Notes: a model not told the origin generated them from the letters alone. A DNA stretch of 64,000 nucleotides from Saprospiraceae bacterium (GCA_019638385.1 JAHBTW010000018.1:1-64000); one strand, 5' to 3'; positions 43,961-52,973 are shown, counted from the first letter of the stretch. A program made the numbers and translations.

Positions 43961-44022
43961 ATTTGGCGGTTATAAAAGGCAAATATCTTAAAGCAAATTG
44001 CTATTGCGGGAAAATTTTTACT

Positions 44023-44053
44023 TGAACTTATCCTGCCGGAAATTTGTACATTG
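44023..44053 (+). promoter_or_regulatory. Possible promoter of mnmA
   Basis: TTG at 44023-44025, 21 bp, TACATTG at 44047-44053, about 20 bp before the ATG. Confidence 0.3.
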
Positions 44054-44073
44054 TTTTTCAAATACGATTTTAC

Positions 44074-45177
44074 ATGAGTAAACACGGAAAAGTGCTGGTG
44101 GCCATGAGCGGAGGGATTGACAGCACCGTCACCGCCATGATGCTGCACGAGGAAGGATACGAGGTCATCGGCATTACCATGAAAACTTGGGACTATGCCA
44201 ACTCCGGCGGCAGCAAAAAGGAAACCGGTTGCTGTAGTTTGGATTCCATCAACGACGCCCGACAGGTAGCCGTCACTATGGGGTTTCATCATTTTATTGT
44301 TGACATTCGCGAAGAGTTCGGAGATTATGTCATTGACAATTTTGTGGATGAATATCTCGCCGGCCGTACCCCCAACCCCTGTGTGCTGTGCAATACCCAT
44401 ATCAAATGGAGCGCCCTGCTCAAACGGGCGGATGCACTCGACTGCCAGTTCATCGCCACCGGGCATTATGCCATCGTAAAAGAGGAGGCCGGCCGTCGCT
44501 TCATTTCCCGTGCCGTTGATTTGAACAAAGATCAATCGTATGTGCTCTGGGGCCTGAGCCAGGAATGCCTGCAACGCAGCCGCTTTCCGCTCGGCGGCTT
44601 CACCAAGCCCGAAGTGCGCCAAATGGCCGCCGACATGGGCTTTCTCGAACTGTCGAAAAAAGCTGAGAGCTACGAAATATGCTTCGTACCCGACAACGAC
44701 TACCGCGGCTTCCTCAAACGCAAAGTGGAGGGCCTGGAAGAAAAAGTGGCCGGCGGCGATTTTGTGAATGTTCAAGGCCAGATACTGGGCCAACATGAAG
44801 GTTATCCCTTTTATACCATCGGCCAACGCAAAGGGCTGGGCAAAGCATTCGGGGAACCGATGTTCGTGACCGAAATACGCCCCGATACCAATACCGTGGT
44901 ACTGGGCCGCCTGGAAGAACTCCTGCGCAACGGCATGACGGTAGGGCAGGTAAATCCCATGAAATACGCTGCCATACCGGAAGGCTTGGAGACTGTCACC
45001 CGCGTGCGATACAAAGATCGCGGTACGCTCAGCCGTCTAAGTCCGCTCGACGGCGACAAGGTAGCCGTAGAGTTTTATGCCAATGTGAGCGGCGTCGCGC
45101 CCGGGCAATCGGCTGTTTTTTATGAAGACGATGATGTAGTGGGCGGCGGCATCATTTATGGTAGCGCCCGGTTGTAG
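44074..45177 (+). CDS. mnmA: tRNA 2-thiouridine(34) synthase
   Basis: A 367-residue tRNA-modifying enzyme. The PP-loop SGGIDSTV at residues 12-19 binds ATP. The catalytic cysteines are Cys102 (NPCVLCN) and Cys202 (ESYEICFVP), the same positions as in the E. coli enzyme. GHYA, DQSYVLWGL and the C-terminal PFYTIGQRKGLG complete the family pattern. It thiolates the wobble uridine of Lys, Glu and Gln tRNAs. Start 44074 (ATG) was preferred over TTG 44044. The transcript ends at the terminator at 45257-45290. Confidence 0.95.
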   Translation: MSKHGKVLVAMSGGIDSTVTAMMLHEEGYEVIGITMKTWDYANSGGSKKETGCCSLDSINDARQVAVTMGFHHFIVDIREEFGDYVIDNFVDEYLAGRTPNPCVLCNTHIKWSALLKRADALDCQFIATGHYAIVKEEAGRRFISRAVDLNKDQSYVLWGLSQECLQRSRFPLGGFTKPEVRQMAADMGFLELSKKAESYEICFVPDNDYRGFLKRKVEGLEEKVAGGDFVNVQGQILGQHEGYPFYTIGQRKGLGKAFGEPMFVTEIRPDTNTVVLGRLEELLRNGMTVGQVNPMKYAAIPEGLETVTRVRYKDRGTLSRLSPLDGDKVAVEFYANVSGVAPGQSAVFYEDDDVVGGGIIYGSARL

Positions 45178-45203
45178 AAAGCCGGTACAGCCGAGGCGGT
45201 TGC

Positions 45204-45252
45204 GCTCTGCTCCGTAGCGAGGGGTTTCAAACCCCTCGCTACGGAGCAGAGC
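45204..45252. repeat. Perfect 49-bp palindrome
   Basis: Two perfect 24-nt arms (45204-45227 and 45229-45252) around a single C. The centre contains AGGGGTTT/AAACCCCT. Such dispersed palindromes are found between genes in Bacteroidota. It sits just before the mnmA terminator and could also act as an RNA hairpin. Confidence 0.85.
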
Positions 45253-45256
45253 AGCC

Positions 45257-45290
45257 GGTGCCGCCGGAACACTGCCGGCACCTGTTTTTT
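45257..45290 (+). terminator. Terminator of mnmA
   Basis: GGTGCCG (45257-45263) pairs with CGGCACC (45276-45282), followed by a T-run at 45285-45290. Confidence 0.65.
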
Positions 45291-45315
45291 GTCGCCATTT
45301 GACATTGCGGGCGCA

Positions 45316-45338
45316 TTCTATTTGGGCATCAAATAGAA
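45316..45338. promoter_or_regulatory. Operator-like inverted repeat upstream of the giant protease
   Basis: TTCTATTTG (45316-45324), five bases, CAAATAGAA (45330-45338): perfect 9-bp arms. It ends 47 bp before the ATG at 45386, near the expected promoter, so it may bind a regulator. Confidence 0.5.
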
Positions 45339-45385
45339 AATAATAGCTTTGACGGTTCAATTGCTGTTATCATCAATCATCGCCT

Positions 45386-48300
45386 ATGAAAATCAGGATT
45401 ACTCTCTTTGCGGCTTGCATCGTCTTTGCCGCATCCCTGCCCGCTCAGATCGCCAACCTGAAAACCCCGCTCAGCGAGGTGCCGCAGGTGGTCATGCCCT
45501 CCTTAAACAATGAGGCGTTACGGCGTACTGAATTAGAAAACCGCGCTCCGGGCCGGGCGCCCCGCTTTGCCGAAAGCCATGCCGTGGACATCTCGCCGCA
45601 AACGCACGGGCGCTGGGAAGAAACGCCCTCCGGCCACGCTGTGTGGCGCTTGCGCGTCCGTTCTGCCGGCGCGCTGTCGCTCAACTTCGGGTTCGATCGC
45701 TACGTCATGCCCGAAGGCGGCAAGCTGTTCCTCTTTTCTCCGGATGAGAGCAATATACTCGGCCCTTTTTCTCCTTCCGACAACGAAGAACATGCCCAGC
45801 TCTGGACACCCATCGTGGACGGAGAAGAAGTCGTCATCGAAGTGCAGGTGCCGATAGAAAAATGCACGGAGCTTCAACTGCATCTCCAGTCGGTCAATCA
45901 CGACTTCATGGGCTTTTCCAGTATTGTTTCCGGTTCCTGCAACTTAGACGTGGTATGCGGCGCCGCCGACGGCTGGGCCATTGTGGACGCATATCGCGAC
46001 ATCATACAGTCGGTGGCGGTGTACGGTACCGGCGGTACGACCTTTTGCACCGGCTTTTTGATCAACAACGCCCGCAACGACTGCACGCCGTTCTTTATGA
46101 CGGCTTCGCACTGCGGCATCAGTGCCGGCAATGCACCTTCTATGGTGGTGTATTGGAATTATCAAAACAGCACCTGCCGGCAGCCCGGCAGTGCGGCCAG
46201 CGGCGGGCCGGGCAACGGAACCCTCAATGATTTCAACACCGGCGCCATGCTGCGCGCCCGTTTTCCTGCGTCTGACGTCACATTAGTGGAATTGGACGAC
46301 CCTGTGTCCGAAACAGCGGATGCTTTTTACGCCGGCTGGAACATTTCGAATCAAACCCCGCAGGATTCCGTCATTTGCGTCCACCATCCCAGCACCGATG
46401 AAAAGCGCATTAGTTTCGAGTTCGACCCCACCCATCCGGGCAACTGGGGCAGCGGCGCCCAAAACATTCCCACCGGCAACCACATTATTGTGCCCGATTG
46501 GGACATCGGCACCACCGAAGGCGGCTCCTCCGGTTCTCCGCTGTTCAACCGCAATAAGCAGGTAGTGGGTCAATTGCATGGCGGCGCGGCTTCCTGCAAC
46601 AACAATTCCTACGACTCCTACGGCTGGATATTTTATTCCTGGACCGGCGGCGGCACACCCGCTACGAGTTTGAGTTCCTGGCTCGATCCCGATAATACCG
46701 GTATTACCGAACTCGACGGCCGATGGGCCAGGCTGTGCAGCTACTCTTTAGAGCCTGTCATTGCCGGACAAACGGTTTGCGCACCCGATACAGCGGAGTA
46801 CTCCATTGTAGTGAGCGAAAACTTTGAAGCTCCGGTAGCGCTTGAACTGACGGGCCTGCCCGCCGGCGCCGACTTCAGCTTCTCCGAAAATCCTGCCGTT
46901 CCGGGCGACACCGTGGTACTGATCATTACCGGTACCGAAAACACAACACCCGGCAGCTACACCATGAACCTGAGCGGTACCGACGGCGTAAACAGCACCG
47001 GTACGATGCTCGCCTTATCGGTTAACATCGGCTTGCCGGAAGCCCCGGAATTGCTCAGCCCTGCCGACGAAACCATCGGAGAAATTATTGCCCCCAACTT
47101 CTCCTGGGCTGCCCAGCAAGTGGGTACGCGCTACAACTTCGAGTTGGCTTCCGACCCGGACTTCAATGATATTGTGGGCGCGGTATCTGACCTGAATACC
47201 AATAGCATTTCCAATCAGGTATTGATGCCCAATACGACCTATTACTGGCGGGTAAGGGGCAACAGTAGCTGCGGCGAAGGCCCCTGGTCGGAAACGCGCT
47301 CCTTTACCACTGCGCCAATTATATGCGCGGCCAAAACGGCAAATGATTTGCCCATTACGATTTCTACTTCCGGCACACCGCAAATCAACTCGACAGTTGC
47401 AATATCTGCGCCGGGCTTGGTTTCGCAAGTGAAAGTAACCGGATTGGACATTCGCCATACCTGGGTCGGCGACTTGCGCGCTACGCTCATTTCGCCTTCC
47501 GGCACGGCAGTAGTGCTGTTCGATCAGCCGGGCGTGCCGGCTTCACAGTTTGGTTGCAACGGCGACGACCTGTTGCTCTCTTTTGACGATTTTGCACCCA
47601 ATACCGCGTTGCAGTTAGAAACCAGTTGCAATCCCGGTTCGCCCACCATTTCCGGCAATTTCCAGCCGGTAGATGCGCTCATCGCTTTTGCCGGAGAACC
47701 GGCTACGGGCGTGTGGACCCTCCGGGTGAATGATTTTGTCAATCAGGATGGCGGCTCGTTGCAGGCATGGACAATAGAAATATGCACCTCCCTGCCGCAT
47801 GAAGCCGATATCTTTCCCACACAAACAGCCTTTTCGCTTTGCGCTGCCGATACCGTCACTTTTGAGCTGGGCGTTGGAACGGCCTTTAATACGCCCGAGG
47901 TAACGCTCGACTTTGAGGGATTGCCTTCGGGCGCCGAAGTTGCTTTTTCTCAAAATCCGGCTACGCTGGGTGCGATTGTCACGGTGCAGGTATGGGGTTT
48001 TTCTGCTGCGGGCGCATTTACGCCTAATCTTACGGCCACCGACGGCAGCCAATCTGCGGCGGTGGAAATTGACTTCGCAGTGAGTACGCCGCCGGCGGCT
48101 CCGGCATTGCTCAGCCCGCTGCCGGGTGCGGTTCGGGTATCGCGCAATCCTACTCTTAACTGGGGTGCGATCCCCGGCGCTACAGCCTACCGCCTTTGGG
48201 TAGCTACCGATCCCGATTTCAACAATGTGGTCGCCAATCCCACGCTGCCTGCCACGTCTTTCAGTTTGAGCAATTTGCCCTTCGTCACTACCTACCACTG

Positions 48301-49210
48301 GCGGGTAGAGGCTCAGAATAATTGCGGTTGGAGCACGGCGAGTGTTGCGAGCCAATTTACCACCATTGGCGACCTGAGCTTTAGTGCCGGCACGCCATCC
48401 GTCATTGCCTGCAATACGGGCACAGCTTCTTACGACCTGCTCATAGGGCCGGGCTACGCCGATGATCTGAGCTTCTCGGCTACTGCTACCGGCCCCGGCG
48501 CTGTGATGCCGCAATTGAACTTCGGGCCGGCCATGCCGGGCGAAACGGCTACGGCCACGGTGAGCAATTTGTTGCTGCTCGGAGCGGGCACTTATCAAAT
48601 CATAGTAACGGTATCAGATGGCATAGACATGGCCAATACGGCGCTTACCCTGATTGTGCAGGTGGCCCCCGGCTTCCCGGCATTAGTTTCTCCGGCAGAC
48701 GGGGCCACGATGGTGGGGCCGACGCCGCTGCTCACCTGGAGCACCGTGTCAGGCGCAACGGGATACAGAGTGGAGATAGCGCGCGATGAAATCTTTACGG
48801 ATATCGTGGTCAACGTAATCGTTGCGATCAATAATTACACGCCGACCCAAGCGCTGGAGCCGAACACTTATTTCTGGCGCGTGACGGCTCTGAACAACTG
48901 CGGCAATGCCACTACGGCGCCGTTCGAGTTTGTGGTGACGCCGTCTTCGGTACAGGAACTGGCGGGGGTGCAGTTGCGCATAGACCCCAATCCAACTTCC
49001 GGGCCGGTCAATATCCTCTTGCAGAGGCCGATGCCGGCAGACTGGAGCGTGGCGGTGTATCACGTCAACGGGATGCTGTTGCAACAGCGGGAAATATCGC
49101 GCTCGGATGTTTCCGCTACCGTTGATCTGTCCGCGTATCCCGCCGGGGTATATTTGTTGCGCCTGCAGAGCGGCGTCAACGTGTTGACACGCAGGATTAT
49201 ACGGCAGTAA
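45386..49210 (+). CDS. Secreted trypsin-like (lysyl endopeptidase-like) protease with type IX sorting domain
   Basis: A 1274-residue exported enzyme (leader ends LPAQ). After a propeptide-like region (~25-180) comes a chymotrypsin-fold domain: His242 (TASHCG), Asp297 (ASDVTLVEL) and Ser382 (EGGSSGSPLF), followed by GQLHGG, a pattern very like Achromobacter lysyl endopeptidase. Behind it are repeated Ig-like units (ELTGLPAGADFSFSENPA), Fn3-like units (NTTYYWRVRGNSSCGEGPWSE), a proprotein-convertase P-domain at ~655-805, and a type A sorting domain at the end (IDPNPTSGPVNIL ... GVYLLRLQSG). It would be secreted to the surface or medium. The tail architecture is shared with the metalloprotease at 10991-13885. 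Lysine specificity is an inference. Confidence 0.9.
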   Translation: MKIRITLFAACIVFAASLPAQIANLKTPLSEVPQVVMPSLNNEALRRTELENRAPGRAPRFAESHAVDISPQTHGRWEETPSGHAVWRLRVRSAGALSLNFGFDRYVMPEGGKLFLFSPDESNILGPFSPSDNEEHAQLWTPIVDGEEVVIEVQVPIEKCTELQLHLQSVNHDFMGFSSIVSGSCNLDVVCGAADGWAIVDAYRDIIQSVAVYGTGGTTFCTGFLINNARNDCTPFFMTASHCGISAGNAPSMVVYWNYQNSTCRQPGSAASGGPGNGTLNDFNTGAMLRARFPASDVTLVELDDPVSETADAFYAGWNISNQTPQDSVICVHHPSTDEKRISFEFDPTHPGNWGSGAQNIPTGNHIIVPDWDIGTTEGGSSGSPLFNRNKQVVGQLHGGAASCNNNSYDSYGWIFYSWTGGGTPATSLSSWLDPDNTGITELDGRWARLCSYSLEPVIAGQTVCAPDTAEYSIVVSENFEAPVALELTGLPAGADFSFSENPAVPGDTVVLIITGTENTTPGSYTMNLSGTDGVNSTGTMLALSVNIGLPEAPELLSPADETIGEIIAPNFSWAAQQVGTRYNFELASDPDFNDIVGAVSDLNTNSISNQVLMPNTTYYWRVRGNSSCGEGPWSETRSFTTAPIICAAKTANDLPITISTSGTPQINSTVAISAPGLVSQVKVTGLDIRHTWVGDLRATLISPSGTAVVLFDQPGVPASQFGCNGDDLLLSFDDFAPNTALQLETSCNPGSPTISGNFQPVDALIAFAGEPATGVWTLRVNDFVNQDGGSLQAWTIEICTSLPHEADIFPTQTAFSLCAADTVTFELGVGTAFNTPEVTLDFEGLPSGAEVAFSQNPATLGAIVTVQVWGFSAAGAFTPNLTATDGSQSAAVEIDFAVSTPPAAPALLSPLPGAVRVSRNPTLNWGAIPGATAYRLWVATDPDFNNVVANPTLPATSFSLSNLPFVTTYHWRVEAQNNCGWSTASVASQFTTIGDLSFSAGTPSVIACNTGTASYDLLIGPGYADDLSFSATATGPGAVMPQLNFGPAMPGETATATVSNLLLLGAGTYQIIVTVSDGIDMANTALTLIVQVAPGFPALVSPADGATMVGPTPLLTWSTVSGATGYRVEIARDEIFTDIVVNVIVAINNYTPTQALEPNTYFWRVTALNNCGNATTAPFEFVVTPSSVQELAGVQLRIDPNPTSGPVNILLQRPMPADWSVAVYHVNGMLLQQREISRSDVSATVDLSAYPAGVYLLRLQSGVNVLTRRIIRQ

Positions 49211-49239
49211 CAAGAGGGATTTTTTAGAATAACACAGAT

Positions 49240-49279
49240 GTCATCCCGAATTTAGGCTCAGGTCAAAGTTCGGGATGAC
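49240..49279. repeat. Palindromic repeat after the giant protease
   Basis: GTCATCCCGAA (49240-49250) and TTCGGGATGAC (49269-49279) form an 11-bp stem with an 18-nt loop. It may terminate transcription. Its core CATCCCGA is shared with the repeats inside the batC-like gene (26944-27035). Confidence 0.75.
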
Positions 49280-49326
49280 GCATTTATAGGCTTGCTGTAA
49301 CGGTTGGTTTGCGCAGAATTTGCGGG

Positions 49327-50133
49327 CTACCACATCGCGTAGTGCTCCAAGCTGATTTCTTCGCGGTAAAAGATGCGGGTGGTATGCTCGAAGGTGGGCG
49401 TATAATCGGATACAAAAAACCGGTGCGCATGGCGACGGCGGTCGTTGAGGAGTTGATGTTCGCTGAGCTTGCGTTTGACCTCTGCGGCGACCACATCGGT
49501 GGAGTCGAACACCTCCACCTGATTTTTGAAAAAGGCTTCTATTTCCGGCTTGATGAGCGGGTAGTGCGTACAGGCCAGCAGCAGGGCCTCAATGCCGCGC
49601 AATTGCTCGTGCCCCAGATAGCTTTCCAACACCACCTGGCTCACCTCATTGTGTACGAAGCCCTCTTCAATCATGGGGGCCAGCAGGGGAGTAGCTAAAG
49701 GCCGCACCTCCAGGCCGGGTTGAAGGTGGAGCAATTGCTGCTCATAAATGCCGGACTGTATGGTAGCTTTGGTGGCAATGACGCCCACCTTGTGAAACCT
49801 GCGCGCGGCAACGGATTCCACCAAGGGGTCCACTACGTTGACAAAGAGGGCCTGTCCTTTGAAAAACTCCAGCAGTACGCGGTAAGCGGCAGAGGAGGCG
49901 GAATTGCAGGCGATGACCACCATTTTGCAATGGCGCTCCAACAGAAACTTGGCAATGCGCAAGGCATAGTAACGAATGGCGTCGGCCGATTTTTCGCCGT
50001 AGGGAAGGTGGGCTGTATCTCCGAAATAAATGATGTCTTCGTTGGGCAAAGCCCTAATAATAGCATTGGCGACCGTAAGGCCGCCAATGCCGGAATCGAA
50101 GATTCCAATAGGTTCGCTGGGTTGGTGTTGCAT
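49327..50133 (-). CDS. murI: Glutamate racemase
   Basis: A 268-residue enzyme that makes D-glutamate for peptidoglycan. The start IGIFDSGIGGLTV is the family N-terminus. The two catalytic cysteines are Cys76 (VIACNSAS) and Cys188 (LACTHYP). GDTAHLPYG and the C-terminal DSTDVVAAEV are present. It lies 13 bp after a Skp-like gene on the same strand and is the last gene of a three-gene operon. Confidence 0.95.
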   Translation of the reverse strand: MQHQPSEPIGIFDSGIGGLTVANAIIRALPNEDIIYFGDTAHLPYGEKSADAIRYYALRIAKFLLERHCKMVVIACNSASSAAYRVLLEFFKGQALFVNVVDPLVESVAARRFHKVGVIATKATIQSGIYEQQLLHLQPGLEVRPLATPLLAPMIEEGFVHNEVSQVVLESYLGHEQLRGIEALLLACTHYPLIKPEIEAFFKNQVEVFDSTDVVAAEVKRKLSEHQLLNDRRRHAHRFFVSDYTPTFEHTTRIFYREEISLEHYAMW

Positions 50134-50146
50134 AACCGATCGCAGA

Positions 50147-50653
50147 TCAGATACCCAACTTCCCTTTCACTAAGGCGCTCAGGTCCTGCGACTCGTCGGC
50201 ATACAAGAGTACGCCTTGGTCGAAGACAAACTGAAAACCACTTTCTTTGGCGACGTCAGCGATGGCCTTGTTCACCTTGTCGTAGATGGGCTGAAGCAAT
50301 TCGTCGCGTTTGGCTTGAAGTTGTTTCATCATGTCCTGTTCAAACTTGCCGACTTCCTCTTCGGCTGCTTTGAGGCGAGCGCCTTCCGTTTCCTGTTGTT
50401 TGGGAGAAAGCTCGCCGCGCTCCACTTTTTGCTGTACGGCAGCGTAGTCGGCTTGCAGTTTTTCCACCATCGTTTGGCCTTTTTTCTGCAATTGCGTCTG
50501 GAGCGCTTCCAGCGTAGCTTCCGCCTGTTTCAGGTCGGGCATTTCCGACAAGAGCATGGCGGAGTTCACATAGCCGAATTTCTGGGCCGATGCCGCTTGT
50601 GCGACGCCGAAAACCAACAGGAGGGCAAAACCTAATTTTAGCATGTGCTTCAT
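50147..50653 (-). CDS. Skp/OmpH-like periplasmic chaperone (copy 1)
   Basis: A 168-residue exported protein (leader MKHMLKLGFALLLVFGVAQAASAQ). The mature part starts KFGYVNSAMLLSEMPDLKQAE and is a long charged coiled coil (~30-130) with a short beta end (FQFVFDQGVLLYADE), the Skp jellyfish fold. Skp holds unfolded outer-membrane proteins in the periplasm. A second Skp gene lies 68 bp upstream. In Bacteroidota these genes usually follow bamA. Confidence 0.9.
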   Translation of the reverse strand: MKHMLKLGFALLLVFGVAQAASAQKFGYVNSAMLLSEMPDLKQAEATLEALQTQLQKKGQTMVEKLQADYAAVQQKVERGELSPKQQETEGARLKAAEEEVGKFEQDMMKQLQAKRDELLQPIYDKVNKAIADVAKESGFQFVFDQGVLLYADESQDLSALVKGKLGI

Positions 50654-50721
50654 CTCAGTACGTTTAATTGAGATTGGGTGAATAAAAAAACGGCGGCGAA
50701 GATAAGGACTTTTCCGCCGGA

Positions 50722-51258
50722 TTATCCTTTGAGGCGACTCAAAATATCGTCGGTCTTATCGTAGGCCGGGCTGAAAAAAATGATGCCGGCAGCGCCCGAC
50801 TTGTCGAAAATGAAGTCGTAGCCGCGCTCGGTGGCATAGCTCTCAATGGCGCGATACACGCGCTCCTGTATGGGGCGCACCATTTCCTGCCGGCGGCGGA
50901 AGAGTTCGCCTTCCGGGCCGAAGCGCGCTTTTTGGAGGTCGCGCACTTCTTTTTCGCGATTCATGATTTCGTCTTCGCGCGTGCGGCGTGCATCTTCGCT
51001 GAGCAGTACCTGCTCGGCCTGATAGCGGTTGTAAAGGCCCTTGATGACATCGTACTCCTGAGCGATGTCCTGGCGCCATTTGGCGGCAAGGCGGTCGAGT
51101 TCATCCTGTGCGTCTTTGTATTCTTTGAAGCTTTCCAGTACCCGGTCCACATCCACATAAGCGATGCGCTGAGCGGAAGCGGCGGTACTGAAAGCAAACA
51201 AAAAGCCGAAAACAAGGGCGATGATTTTTACAGGTCGTAAAGAAATGGCGTAAGTCAT
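50722..51258 (-). CDS. Skp/OmpH-like periplasmic chaperone (copy 2)
   Basis: A 178-residue exported protein (leader up to ~29, ends ASAQ). The mature region RIAYVDVDRVLESFKEYKDAQDEL, a coiled coil to ~140, and YDFIFDKSGAAGIIFFSPAYDKT mark the Skp family. It is diverged from copy 1, so the two may serve different clients. It is the first gene of the skp-skp-murI unit and is divergent from hutH; bamA, its usual upstream neighbour, is missing. Confidence 0.9.
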   Translation of the reverse strand: MTYAISLRPVKIIALVFGFLFAFSTAASAQRIAYVDVDRVLESFKEYKDAQDELDRLAAKWRQDIAQEYDVIKGLYNRYQAEQVLLSEDARRTREDEIMNREKEVRDLQKARFGPEGELFRRRQEMVRPIQERVYRAIESYATERGYDFIFDKSGAAGIIFFSPAYDKTDDILSRLKG

Positions 51259-51378
51259 GTTGGCAAGTCTTTTGGTGAAAAATTGGACAAATGTACAACG
51301 AAACGGCTGCTTTTATGGTATTTGCGCCGGGCACTGCTTTAAACGCCTGCGCAGCGGCGGGGTCACGCGCCCTCATTG

Positions 51379-51408
51379 GGTTTAACGAAGGTTTAACGGG
51401 TGGTTTAA
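51379..51408 (+). promoter_or_regulatory. Triple GGTTTAA direct repeat upstream of hutH
   Basis: GGTTTAA at 51379-51385, 51390-51396 and 51402-51408, spaced 11 and 12 bp, i.e. about one helical turn. The last copy covers the minus-33 element of the hutH promoter. Looks like an array for a regulator. Confidence 0.4.
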
Positions 51409-51435
51409 GATTTATACCGAGAACCTGTACCTTCG
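51404..51435 (+). promoter_or_regulatory. Promoter of hutH
   Basis: TTTA at 51404-51407, 20 bp, TACCTTCG at 51428-51435, a one-mismatch version of TAnnTTTG; about 30 bp before the ATG. Confidence 0.4.
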
Positions 51436-51464
51436 CGCCCTATTAGCCTAACCGAAATAACGCC

Positions 51465-52973
51465 ATGTCTTCTTCTGCTACTCACCATATCGGCCACGAA
51501 CGCCTCCTGCCCGAGGATGCCGCTGAAATTATTGCCTCCGGTCGGCCGCTGGCTTTGTCTGTGGATGCTGCCAACAGCATTATTGCCTGCCGCCGGTATC
51601 TCGAACACAAACTTTCCGATGGCACGCAGGTGCTGTACGGCATCAATACCGGCTTCGGGGCCTTGTGCAACATCCGCATCTCGGAAGCAGAAACGGAAGC
51701 GCTGCAAGCCAATTTGGTCATGTCGCACGCCTGTGGCACGGGGGAGGAGGTTCCGGTGGAAATTGTGCGCGCGATGTTATTTCTCAAAATCCGCAATCTA
51801 TCCTTCGGTCATTCCGGGGTGCGCTTAGTATTGGTGCAGCGCCTGATAGACATGTACAATGCCGGGGTATGGCCGGTGGTGTATCAGCAAGGATCGCTCG
51901 GCGCTTCGGGCGACCTGGCGCCGCTGGCGCATCTCAGTCTGCCGCTCATCGGCTTGGGCGAAGTGTGGTATCAGGGTCGCCGGCAACCGACCTCGGAGGC
52001 ATTAAAAACGTTGGGCTGGAGTCCGTTGCAATTGGAATCGAAGGAAGGGCTGGCGCTGCTCAACGGCACGCAGTTTTCCACGGCGTATGCCCTGTGGGCC
52101 CTGGCCGAGTCGGTGCGGCTGTTTCATGTGGCCAATCTCTGTGCCGCCTTGTCGGTAGATGCCTTTCACTGTTTGCTTTCGCCGTTTGACCAAAAAATTC
52201 AGATGGTGCGCGCTTATGAAGGGCAGATCAAAGCGGCGGAGGCCGTGCGCCGCTGGTTGGAGGGCAGTACAATAGCCGGGCAGGCAGGCGCACAGGTGCA
52301 AGACCCCTACGCCTTCCGTTGCGTGCCGCAGGTGCATGGCGCCTCGTGGGAAGTGATATCGCATGTTCGGCACATCGTTCAAACGGAGATCAATTCCGTC
52401 ACCGACAATCCGATCATTTATCCCGATGCCGATGCGGTGTTGTCGGGCGGCAATTTCCATGCGCAACCCATCGCGCTGGCCATGGATTATCTGGCCATCG
52501 GCATCAGCGAGCTGGCCTCCATTGCCGAAAGGCGTACCTACCAGCTCATTTCGGGCAACCGGGGCCTGCCGCCGTTCCTCACCCCGCTGGCCGGCCTGCA
52601 CTCCGGACTGATGATACCGCAATATACCGCAGCGTCCATTGTGAGCCAAAACAAACAATTGTGTACCCCCGCTTCGGTAGATTCCATTGTGTCGAGCAAC
52701 GGTCAGGAAGACCATGTGAGCATGGCTGCCAATGCGGCAACCAAAGCCTGGCGCGTGCTGCGCAATGTGGAAACGGTGCTGGCCATAGAATGGATGAGCG
52801 CCGCGCAAGCGCTGCATCTGCGCCGGCCGGCGCGCAGTTCGGAGGCCGTTGAAAACATCGTGAGCCGCTATCGGGAGCGGGTGCCGCCGCTGGCAGAAGA
52901 CCGCGTGCTGAGCAATGACATCAGTGCGACGGCGGCGTTTTTGCGGACGCTGGATTTCCCAGGCTTCGGCTGA
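51465..52973 (+). CDS. hutH: Histidine ammonia-lyase
   Basis: A 502-residue enzyme that deaminates L-histidine to urocanate. The self-made MIO cofactor triad Ala147-Ser148-Gly149 is in GSLGASGDLAPLAH. YGINTGFGA, the NLVMSHACGTGE motif (Ser-His selects histidine over tyrosine), NGTQFSTA, VTDNPII and the C-terminal QEDHVSMAANA are in place. The other hut genes (urocanase, imidazolonepropionase, glutamate formiminotransferase) are not in the window. It may serve histidine use or a pigment or signalling route. It overlaps the convergent CHAD gene by 53 bp. Confidence 0.93.
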   Translation: MSSSATHHIGHERLLPEDAAEIIASGRPLALSVDAANSIIACRRYLEHKLSDGTQVLYGINTGFGALCNIRISEAETEALQANLVMSHACGTGEEVPVEIVRAMLFLKIRNLSFGHSGVRLVLVQRLIDMYNAGVWPVVYQQGSLGASGDLAPLAHLSLPLIGLGEVWYQGRRQPTSEALKTLGWSPLQLESKEGLALLNGTQFSTAYALWALAESVRLFHVANLCAALSVDAFHCLLSPFDQKIQMVRAYEGQIKAAEAVRRWLEGSTIAGQAGAQVQDPYAFRCVPQVHGASWEVISHVRHIVQTEINSVTDNPIIYPDADAVLSGGNFHAQPIALAMDYLAIGISELASIAERRTYQLISGNRGLPPFLTPLAGLHSGLMIPQYTAASIVSQNKQLCTPASVDSIVSSNGQEDHVSMAANAATKAWRVLRNVETVLAIEWMSAAQALHLRRPARSSEAVENIVSRYRERVPPLAEDRVLSNDISATAAFLRTLDFPGFG

